Source: Bacteroidales bacterium (GTDB taxonomy: Bacteria > Bacteroidota > Bacteroidia > Bacteroidales > UBA4181). Taken from it: a stretch of DNA of 6,730 nucleotides. Location of the stretch: NCBI GenBank assembly GCA_031259205.1, contig JAIRLS010000053.1, positions 1 through 6,730 on the forward strand, written 5' to 3'. Below are positions 1-5,348 of the stretch, one piece after another (position 1 is the first letter of the stretch; every line of letters starts with the position of its first letter). The position numbers and the translations under genes are program-made. A model generated the notes under the pieces. That model did no database searches. It saw only the letters and a program-made list of their open reading frames with translations, and had not been told where the DNA came from.

Positions 1-1122
1 CTCCCATCCTTTGGAATAAGCCCAGCAGCCTGAATCATCCTGACCGTCGAAAAACACCCTCATGTCCGATACGGCTTCGGCAGCATACCCAAGGCGGTCG
101 AAGGCATGGCAGGATAAGGCCCCTTCGGTGCTGTTTGGGGAACGGTACAGTTCCGTTCCCGGGCTTACACCGGTATACCCGTTAGCCATTTTCTCCCTCA
201 TGACAAAGAGGTCGGCCAGACAACTTTTATAACAGTGAATAACCTCCCTGTCGGGGATTATAAATTCCATACCCGACGAGAGCAGATCGTCATATTCCTT
301 TTTTGCCGCCGTCATCATCGTTTCCCAATCCATCGCACGCAGGCCGGCTGTTTCTTCAAAATATGAATCATACGGCAGGTACCAGTAAGCGGTCTTTGCT
401 TCACCGCCCGGAACATCGAAAACAGAAATCATGGATTTCCTGGAATTTTCGCTTCTTTCTCCGTATGCTACATTACTCATCGGCACACCGCCGGCTGTTG
501 CCTTGCCATCTCTTACAATGGGGTAAAAATCGGCTCCCTTTCCAAGCGCAATGAGCCTGTCGGCCCGGCCCTGGTTCATCGTCATAAGCACATCGGAATG
601 GACGTCGTCTATCCATCCCTGATTGCTGATGACCCACCCGTTGTTATGAGTAAGAAAGGCCTGAAACACATGAGGCTTTTGTCCTCTGTTGAAGACTTCC
701 GCCTTGATGATAACGCCACCCGCTGCGGCAATCGCCTGCAAATTAAAACCGGCGTCGTTTCGATTCCCTGAGGCGACAAGCATGGGCGCCCCGCTTTCCG
801 TCCGTTTCCACGAATTGAAAGCGAGGGCTTCACCGTCAAGGTGAAGGTAAAAATCCAAAATTATATCCATAGGCATGATGGTCCATGAGAGGGGATACTT
901 GTCTTGCAGGTTTTCCCAGGTCCATTTCAATTCCAGCCTTTCCGGCCTGATGGTAGCCAACACTTTTTCGCTGGCGGATGGCCTCGAAAGGGTGATACGG
1001 TGAGGTGTACCAAAGGCATAGGAAAAATCTATGCGGGGAAGTTCCGAAGCTATCACTCCGACTCCGCTCATGCCTAAAAAACAGAGGGCAATAAATACGA
1101 TAGAGATTTTACATTTTTTCAT
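1..1122 (-). CDS. Secreted protein, probable (alpha/alpha)6-barrel glycoside hydrolase-like, C-terminus missing
   Basis: Reading the minus strand from ATG at 1122 gives 374 uninterrupted codons to the window edge, so the gene is truncated by the window and not visibly broken. The N-terminus MKKCKISIVFIALCFLGMSG is a typical signal peptide (basic start, hydrophobic core) with a plausible signal peptidase I site after A25; C14 is not in a good lipobox. Residues of about 27-260 look beta-rich and full of aromatics. From about residue 275 the sequence becomes helical, with features such as ELYRSPNSTEG (SPNSTEG at 328-334), SCHAFDRLGYAAEAV and a tail with GCWAYSKGW, resembling six-hairpin glycosidases that have an N-terminal beta-sandwich. 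A role in degrading an extracellular or periplasmic glycan is inference from this resemblance. I cannot assign a GH family and catalytic residues are not identifiable. It is transcribed divergently from the repressor operon. Confidence 0.8.
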   Translation of the reverse strand, partial: MKKCKISIVFIALCFLGMSGVGVIASELPRIDFSYAFGTPHRITLSRPSASEKVLATIRPERLELKWTWENLQDKYPLSWTIMPMDIILDFYLHLDGEALAFNSWKRTESGAPMLVASGNRNDAGFNLQAIAAAGGVIIKAEVFNRGQKPHVFQAFLTHNNGWVISNQGWIDDVHSDVLMTMNQGRADRLIALGKGADFYPIVRDGKATAGGVPMSNVAYGERSENSRKSMISVFDVPGGEAKTAYWYLPYDSYFEETAGLRAMDWETMMTAAKKEYDDLLSSGMEFIIPDREVIHCYKSCLADLFVMREKMANGYTGVSPGTELYRSPNSTEGALSCHAFDRLGYAAEAVSDMRVFFDGQDDSGCWAYSKGWE

Positions 1123-1166
1123 AGAATAACTTTTTTTTAATTGGTTTTTTACATTAAAACAGGATG

Positions 1167-1174
1167 CAAAGATA
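1167..1174 (-). promoter_or_regulatory. Bacteroidota -7 box for the leftward secreted-protein gene
   Basis: On the minus strand this reads TATCTTTG, a full match to the Bacteroidota -7 consensus TAnnTTTG, ending 44 bases upstream of the ATG at 1122. At the usual -33 distance (about 1194-1197) the minus strand is only T-rich (GTTT/TTTT) and has no clean TTTG, so the promoter may be weak or activator-dependent. Confidence 0.5.
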
Positions 1175-1386
1175 ATCCAAACAGAAACATAAAAAACCCC
1201 CAAAAGCATTTTTTTCCTAAAAAGCGTTTTTTTGTACATGGCGCCGCTGTGATGGCGTCCCCGCAGTCCCGTTCCTCAATTCTCCAGAAGCGGAAGGATT
1301 TCGATAATACCGTCGGTAAAGAACGGAGAATCAAAGAATTATATTTTTCACAGCGCCTCAAAAAAAGATTCACTATCTTTGATTTT

Positions 1387-1414
1387 TGTTAAATAATGTT
1401 AAATCGTGTTAAAT
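1387..1414. repeat. Three TGTTAAAT direct repeats at 10-bp phasing
   Basis: TGTTAAAT occurs at 1387-1394, 1397-1404 and 1407-1414, exactly one helical turn apart. The block ends 13 bases upstream of the -33 box of the repressor operon promoter. Same-face phasing at this place suggests a binding site for an activator or a bending protein, or an AT-rich UP-like element. The protein that would bind is unknown; this is inference from spacing. Confidence 0.6.
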
Positions 1415-1427
1415 TTTTGACTTTTTG

Positions 1428-1457
1428 TTTGCGAACTACGAAAAGTTCGTAACTTTG
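1428..1457 (+). promoter_or_regulatory. Promoter of the BlaI-type / M56 operon
   Basis: TTTG at 1428-1431, an 18-base spacer and TAACTTTG at 1450-1457 match the Bacteroidota sigma-A promoter pattern TTTG-N19-TAnnTTTG with one base less in the spacer. Transcription would start near 1463, leaving a leader of only about 15-20 bases before the ATG at 1480. There is no evident Shine-Dalgarno sequence, which is normal in this phylum. Confidence 0.75.
1436..1452. promoter_or_regulatory. Probable repressor operator 1 (inside the promoter spacer)
   Basis: The core is a perfect inverted repeat TACGAA-AAG-TTCGTA at 1437-1451. A second, overlapping perfect dyad CGAACT-N6-AGTTCG spans 1432-1449, exactly filling the spacer between the -33 and -7 boxes. 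A dimeric repressor bound here would block RNA polymerase. Assignment to the BlaI-family protein encoded just downstream rests on position and on the known autoregulation of this family. Confidence 0.65.
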
Positions 1458-1471
1458 CGAAAAATTCGTAA
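1455..1471. promoter_or_regulatory. Probable repressor operator 2 (over the transcription start)
   Basis: TTGCGAA-AAA-TTCGTAA is an inverted repeat with 6 of 7 arm positions matching and the same 3-base centre as operator 1. Its centre (1463) lies 19 bp from that of operator 1 (1444), about two helical turns, so two repressor dimers could sit side by side over the -7 box and start site, as is known for BlaI/MecI-type repressors. Confidence 0.55.
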
Positions 1472-1479
1472 TTGATTGT

Positions 1480-1845
1480 ATGGAAAGATTAACCGCCCAG
1501 GAGGAAGAAGCCATGTTGATTTTATGGCGTTTGAAGAAAGCGTTTGTTAAGGACGTAGTGGAACAGTATGCCGATCCGAAACCGCCTTATACCACTGTTG
1601 CTTCCACGATTAAAAATCTGGAACGCAAGCAATATGTGAAAAGCCGGAAGTATGGCAACATATACGAATATAAACCTGCTGTAAATGAAGAATATTACAA
1701 AAAACAGTTTGTATCCGGCTTTGTAAAAAAATATTTCAGCAATTCATACAGCGATTTGGTGACTTTTTTTGCAAAAGAGGAAGCCATTTCTGCCGGAGAA
1801 TTGAAAGAGATCATTCGCTTAATTGAAAATCGAAAAAGAAGATGA
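1480..1845 (+). CDS. BlaI/MecI/CopY-family transcriptional repressor
   Basis: The 121-residue product has the usual length and layout of BlaI/MecI repressors. An N-terminal winged helix (about 1-68) opens with LTAQEEEAMLILWRLKKAFV and includes the recognition-helix region PPYTTVASTIKNLERKQYV and the wing KYGNIYEYKPAV. A C-terminal helical dimerisation part (about 70-121) contains SNSYSDLVTFFAKEE. The family binds as a dimer to dyad operators and is inactivated when the partner membrane protease is triggered. By eye, F96-F97 lines up with the Asn-Phe bond cleaved in staphylococcal BlaI. Two matching dyads over its own promoter imply autorepression. The gene overlaps the protease gene by 4 bases (ATGA), indicating translational coupling. 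Nothing nearby is a beta-lactamase, so the real target is unknown and I give no gene symbol. Confidence 0.93.
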   Translation: MERLTAQEEEAMLILWRLKKAFVKDVVEQYADPKPPYTTVASTIKNLERKQYVKSRKYGNIYEYKPAVNEEYYKKQFVSGFVKKYFSNSYSDLVTFFAKEEAISAGELKEIIRLIENRKRR

Positions 1846-3827
1846 AAGATTTTTTTATTTACTTATTGAAAGTCAATGTTTTATTGATTTTTTTCTATCT
1901 TATTTACCTTTTGTTTTTACGGCGCGACACTTTTTACGTCCATCACCGGTGGTATCTGTTGTCGAGCATGCTTTCCGCCCTGTTTCTTCCGCTGCTGCAT
2001 CCGAATACATGGTTTGCGGAACGTGAAATGGCTATTGTACAGGACATTCCGTCTGTCGAAGATTTTTATCAACTGTTTTTGTTGCCGTCAACGCCGGTTC
2101 AACCTTCTCTTGCCGGCCATCCCATCGAAACCTTGCCGGCAATAACACTGTCGGGTATTGCCCTGTTCCTGCTGGCGAAACGGCTACGGCAACTGTTCCG
2201 CATTACCGGCATGGCATTTCGCGCTTCAAAGCATATCTGCGGAACACAGCCGGTGTTGGTGGTTCGCGATCCTGTACAGCCCTTTTCCTTTTTCAAATGG
2301 ATTTTTTTGCCTTTCCACCTGTTCCGGCAGGCAGTTGCCGGTGAAATCATCGCCCACGAACAGATCCATTGCCGGAAATGGCATTCGGTCGACGTACTGT
2401 TGTCCGAAGCGGTTGTTTGCTGTTGCTGGTACAATCCCATTGCATGGATGTTGCGTAGCGAACTGAGGCAAAACATAGAGTTCTATACCGACCGGCAAAT
2501 GCTCGCTCTCGGTTTCGACCGCAAACTCTACCAGTATCATCTTTTGCAAATAAGCGGAAATATTTCCGACTGTTTTATAGTCAATCATTTTTATTTTAAT
2601 CACCTAAAAAAACGTATCATTATGATGAACAAGAAAAATTCACCTCGTTTGTTATCCGTGAAATATGCGCTGTCTATACCGCTTATGTTCACGGCTGTAT
2701 GGCTCGTTTGCGCCTCCGGCGTTGAAGCGGCAATAACCCAAAGCGGCAGTGACGCCTTTGTGGAATATGCGGATCATCCGCCGGTACCGTTGGCTATGTT
2801 GCCTGTTGTCTTGCCGGATATAGCTAAACCTCACTCCACAAGGACAATAGCATTTGTTGATAGCCACAAATACGTCACCTGCGACGTCGATCAGCCTCAT
2901 TTTTATGTCGTTCCCTTTTCCGACAGCGCAAAGGTAGCGAAGGCTGTCCGAAAAATGGCGTTCGCACAAGACGATCCGCAGACGTCCGGCGCTCGAATGA
3001 ATGTCAAACCCGACACGATAGTAATAGTTGGATTCGATAATCCGAAAAATGAAAGCGTCGTGAACCAATTGAATGAAAACGCCCTGGTATTCATCGACGG
3101 GAAGGAAAGCACTGTGGATGAAATGAAAAAACAGGATCCCAATACGATAGAATCGGTCACTGTCATGAAAGACAGGGCGGCCGTGAGCGTGTACGGCGAA
3201 AAGGGCAAAAACGGAGTTATTGTCATTAAGTTAAAACATCCGGCGCGGGCGACGCTTATCGACAGTACGGCGGCAGGTAAACGTACGGTAACGATGGTGG
3301 TGGGGAGTTTACGTGATTCCGAGTTAACCGTACGGTCGGCTGAAGGCGCTCTGGTGTTCATCGACGGGAAGGAAAGCACTGAGGATGAAATGAAAAAACT
3401 GGATCCCAATACAATAGAATCGGTTACCATCATGAAAAACGAGGCGGCAGTAAGCGTGTACGGCGAAAAGGGCAAAAACGGAGTTATTGTCGTTAAGCTA
3501 AAACATCCGGCGCGGACGACGCTTATCGACAGTACGGCGACAGGTAAACATACGGTAACGATGATGACGGGGTACTCGCGTGATTTCAGTGAGTTAATCG
3601 TGCGGTCGACTGAAGACGCTCTGGTGTTCATCGACGGGCAGGAAAGCACTGTGGATGAAATGAAAAAACTGGATACCAATACGATAAAATCCTTCGGTAT
3701 TCTAAAAGATGAAGCGGCCGTGAGCGTGTACGGCGAAAAGGGCAGGAATGGCGTTGTTTTCATCAAACTGAAAGATCCGGCAAAAAATATTCCCGACGAT
3801 CACACGCAACAAAGCAATGATAAATGA
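1842..3827 (+). CDS. M56 (BlaR1-like) membrane metalloprotease with three tandem TonB-plug-like C-terminal units
   Basis: This 661-residue protein is a sensor-protease partner for the upstream repressor. Membrane segments are visible at about 4-26, 37-52, 97-112 and 275-292. Between the last two is the M56 zinc protease domain, with PFSFFKWIFLP, HEQIH at 172-176 (zinc ligands H172 and H176, catalytic E173), NPIAW at 198-202 and E213 of EFYTD as likely third ligand. By BlaR1 topology this domain is cytosolic and everything after about 295 lies outside the inner membrane. That outer part has a linker (298-390) and three tandem units starting near 392, 482 and 571. Each has a VVG-like strand, an ALVFIDG(K/Q)EST stretch, an (N)TI(E/K)S segment and VYGEKG(K/R)NGV, echoing the plug of SusC-type receptors (VDG, IESI, LKD, YG...NGVI). 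No penicillin-binding domain is present, so the stimulus is unlikely to be the classical one. Confidence 0.9.
   Translation: MKDFFIYLLKVNVLLIFFYLIYLLFLRRDTFYVHHRWYLLSSMLSALFLPLLHPNTWFAEREMAIVQDIPSVEDFYQLFLLPSTPVQPSLAGHPIETLPAITLSGIALFLLAKRLRQLFRITGMAFRASKHICGTQPVLVVRDPVQPFSFFKWIFLPFHLFRQAVAGEIIAHEQIHCRKWHSVDVLLSEAVVCCCWYNPIAWMLRSELRQNIEFYTDRQMLALGFDRKLYQYHLLQISGNISDCFIVNHFYFNHLKKRIIMMNKKNSPRLLSVKYALSIPLMFTAVWLVCASGVEAAITQSGSDAFVEYADHPPVPLAMLPVVLPDIAKPHSTRTIAFVDSHKYVTCDVDQPHFYVVPFSDSAKVAKAVRKMAFAQDDPQTSGARMNVKPDTIVIVGFDNPKNESVVNQLNENALVFIDGKESTVDEMKKQDPNTIESVTVMKDRAAVSVYGEKGKNGVIVIKLKHPARATLIDSTAAGKRTVTMVVGSLRDSELTVRSAEGALVFIDGKESTEDEMKKLDPNTIESVTIMKNEAAVSVYGEKGKNGVIVVKLKHPARTTLIDSTATGKHTVTMMTGYSRDFSELIVRSTEDALVFIDGQESTVDEMKKLDTNTIKSFGILKDEAAVSVYGEKGRNGVVFIKLKDPAKNIPDDHTQQSNDK
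3015..3785 (+). repeat. Three in-frame tandem repeats of 267-270 bases inside the M56 protease gene
   Basis: Units begin at about 3015, 3285 and 3552; the conserved ALVFIDG codons start at 3081, 3348 and 3618. Unit lengths are 270 and 267 bases, and the third is cut short by the gene end. Aligning 3081-3284 with 3348-3551 by eye gives 18 differences in 204 bases (about 91% identity), many synonymous. The third unit is more diverged, especially after its IKS segment. It shares some variants with unit 1 (ACTGTGGATGAA, GCGGCCGTGAGC) and others with unit 2 (GCTCTGGTGTTC, AAACTGGAT), suggesting recombination between copies. Confidence 0.92.
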
Positions 3828-3836
3828 ACGGGAATA

Positions 3837-4769
3837 ATGTTTTTACGCATGGCCGATTTCCGGACGCCTTATATTTCCTGTCGCGTATGTCCGCACGAAT
3901 GTGGTATTGACCGGCGCCGGCGGCCGTCCGGGTTTTGCGGCGGCAAGGATACCTGCCGGGTGGCTGCGATTTGCCGTCATGCCGGCGAAGAGCCTGCCGT
4001 CAGCGGAGAGAAAGGCGTCTGCAACGTTTTTTTTGCACACTGCAACATGCGGTGCGTCTACTGCCAGAATCACGAGATCAGCCGTCCGTATGCCGCCGCA
4101 CGGGAAATGAGCGTAGCGGAAATAGCGGCGGAGATATTGCGGCTGTTGCCGTCATGTGAAAACAGGGTAGGATTTGTATCGCCCTCTCATTACGTGCCGC
4201 ATGTAATTGAAATCGTGGACAGGGTAAGGGAGGCAGGCGTCAATCCCGTGTTTATTTATAACAGCAACGGTTATGATCGTCCGGAGATGCTGCGTTTGCT
4301 GGAAGGCCGCATTGACGTGTATTTGCCCGATTTCAAATACAGTGACGCCGTATTGGCGCAGCAACTGTCGGGAGTGAATCATTATCCGCAGGCGGCGCTC
4401 AAGGCGATCGGGGAAATGTACCGGCAGAAAGGCGCTCCGCTGTGGTTGGACGAAAACGGTCTTGCCGAATCGGGCTTAATCATACGGCATCTGGTATTGC
4501 CCGGATGGGTGGAGCAAAGCGTTAATGTACTCCGGACAATTGCCGAAGAACTGTCGGTAAAGTTGCATCTCTCGCTGATGTCCCAGTATTATCCCCCGTT
4601 TGAGATACCGGCGTTTCCCTCTCTCAACCGCTCCCTGCGGGCGGACGAATACGACAAAGTGCTGGAAAGTTTTTTTGAATTGGGATTTTCCGAAGGATGG
4701 ATGCAAAGCCCCGACAGCACGCACTGTCATCATCCTCATTTTACCGGTGATGAACCTTTTGAATGGTAG
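3837..4769 (+). CDS. Radical SAM protein of the PflX / COG1313 type (pyruvate formate-lyase activase-like)
   Basis: The 310-residue product has the radical SAM cluster motif CNMRCVYC (C69, C73, C76, CxxxCxxC), which binds a 4Fe-4S cluster and S-adenosylmethionine. It follows the family signature RHAGEEPAVSGEKG and leads into QNHEIS. An N-terminal cysteine group (C15, C18, C22, C34) with CPHECGIDR and GFCGG is typical of PflX-type proteins and may bind a second metal site. Further signatures are FVSPSHYVPH, YNSNGYD, DVYLPDFKY and LVLPG. The family's substrate is not established; activation of a glycyl radical enzyme is suggested only by distant similarity to PflA, and no such enzyme is visible here. 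The first ATG is used, but M5 (3849) is equally possible. The gene starts 9 bases after the protease stop without a visible promoter, so cotranscription with the BlaI/M56 pair is likely. Confidence 0.9.
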   Translation: MFLRMADFRTPYISCRVCPHECGIDRRRRPSGFCGGKDTCRVAAICRHAGEEPAVSGEKGVCNVFFAHCNMRCVYCQNHEISRPYAAAREMSVAEIAAEILRLLPSCENRVGFVSPSHYVPHVIEIVDRVREAGVNPVFIYNSNGYDRPEMLRLLEGRIDVYLPDFKYSDAVLAQQLSGVNHYPQAALKAIGEMYRQKGAPLWLDENGLAESGLIIRHLVLPGWVEQSVNVLRTIAEELSVKLHLSLMSQYYPPFEIPAFPSLNRSLRADEYDKVLESFFELGFSEGWMQSPDSTHCHHPHFTGDEPFEW

Positions 4770-4969
4770 TCGCTTTCATGACGAGGTGCCGGAATAACGG
4801 ATTAACACAGAAAATATAAAAATTCGATTCGAAACTTATAATTATTAAAAAAAACATCAAATATCAATTAAAATTGAAACTAAAAATCTTTTTTATGAAA
4901 AATTATTCTTGAAAAATATACCGGTAAGTTACATTTTTGTATTTTTGCACAATTAAAATCTGATTAAAC
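4770..4969. other. AT-rich intergenic region upstream of the P-II gene
   Basis: Two hundred bases separate the radical SAM gene from the P-II gene. The stretch is strongly AT-rich from about 4801 and has no convincing open frame or rho-independent terminator for the upstream genes. It contains the short palindromes TTCGA-T-TCGAA (4823-4833) and TACCGGTA (4919-4926), the latter just upstream of the -7 box; both are short enough to be chance. No sigma-54 -24/-12 pattern with correct GG/GC spacing was found. Confidence 0.55.
4940..4947 (+). promoter_or_regulatory. Bacteroidota -7 box for the P-II/AmtB operon
   Basis: TATTTTTG fully matches TAnnTTTG and ends 22 bases before the ATG at 4970, so the leader would be about 15 bases. 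No TTTG stands at the -33 distance; the nearest TTG (4909-4911) is 28 bases upstream, so the promoter may need an activator. Confidence 0.55.
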
Positions 4970-5317
4970 ATGAAAAAAATAGAAGCAATTATTCGTAAAA
5001 CCAAATTTGACGAGGTAAAAGAGGCTCTTTTGGACGCCGACATAGAGTGGTTTTCCTACTACGATGTGCGTGGTGTGGGGAAAACGCGGCAGGAGCGGAT
5101 TTACCGCGGAGTAGTATATGATACCAGTTATATCGAACGCACCATGCTCACGATTGTCGTGCGCGACGTAAATGCGGAACGCACGGTAAAAGCCATTTTG
5201 GAAACCGCACAGACAGGCGAAATCGGTGACGGACGGATTTTCATATCGCCGATAAACGACGCCATCCGTATTCGCACGGGCGAACGCGGCGACATTTCCC
5301 TGTATGACGCCAAGTAA
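4970..5317 (+). CDS. glnB: P-II family nitrogen regulatory protein (GlnB/GlnK type)
   Basis: The 115-residue product has the standard P-II length and fold: start MKKIEAIIRKTKFDEVKEAL, T-loop region RGVGKTRQERIYRGVVY (34-50), and the second signature TGEIGDGRIFISPI followed by AIRIRTGE, which forms the ATP/ADP and 2-oxoglutarate site between subunits. P-II trimers sense energy and 2-oxoglutarate and, when next to amtB, typically block the ammonium channel. The tyrosine equivalent to the uridylylation site Y51 of E. coli GlnB is kept (Y50), but the canonical YRGAEY reads YRGVVY and the T-loop is one residue shorter. The TMLTIVV and IFISPI stretches resemble NifI-type P-II proteins somewhat, but no nif genes are present. 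Linkage to amtB favours a GlnK-like role; the symbol is used at family level. The amtB start lies 31 bases downstream, and one operon is likely. Confidence 0.93.
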   Translation: MKKIEAIIRKTKFDEVKEALLDADIEWFSYYDVRGVGKTRQERIYRGVVYDTSYIERTMLTIVVRDVNAERTVKAILETAQTGEIGDGRIFISPINDAIRIRTGERGDISLYDAK

Positions 5318-5348
5318 ATGATGTTTAACAATTTCAATGCAATTTCAC

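Larger units (their letters stand above)
1123..1479. other. Divergent intergenic region between the secreted-protein gene and the BlaI-type operon
   Basis: These 357 bases lie between two divergent genes. Besides the promoters and repeats listed separately, the stretch holds A/T runs at 1191-1233 and a more GC-rich patch at about 1235-1330. Short open frames exist on both strands (1141-1392 plus, 1149-1373 minus), but their translations are low-complexity or basic, match no family I know, and would overlap the regulatory DNA, so I do not call genes. Two nested complementary pairs (1245-1252 with 1348-1355, and 1279-1285 with 1325-1331) could form an imperfect RNA or DNA stem. Confidence 0.6.

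Noticed and set aside
303..554. Plus-strand open frame in the left part, and a minus-strand frame at 609-839
   Set aside because: Both are out-of-frame shadows of the long minus-strand coding region 1-1122, which reads without stops from the ATG at 1122 to the window edge.
1..1122. Pseudogene or gene-free region at the left edge
   Set aside because: The minus-strand frame is open across all 374 codons with a signal peptide; it is merely cut by the window.
1141..1392. Plus-strand open frame of 83 codons and minus-strand frame of 74 codons (1149-1373) in the intergenic region
   Set aside because: They overlap each other and the promoter elements on both sides, have compositions expected from A/T runs, and match nothing I recognise.
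2903..3766. 287-codon open frame on the minus strand
   Set aside because: It is antisense to the repeat region of the M56 gene; its length and internal repeats follow from the repeated codons of the real gene, and its translation has no family signature.
1480..3827. A true beta-lactam resistance module (blaI-blaR1)
   Set aside because: There is no penicillin-binding sensor domain in the protease and no beta-lactamase in the window.
4919..4926. TACCGGTA palindrome near the P-II promoter as an operator
   Set aside because: An 8-bp palindrome is expected about once in 200 bases by chance and no second copy is near.
4921..4950. Sigma-54 promoter for the nitrogen operon
   Set aside because: A TTTTTGCA element is present, but no GG lies 10 bases upstream of its GC, so the -24 box is missing.
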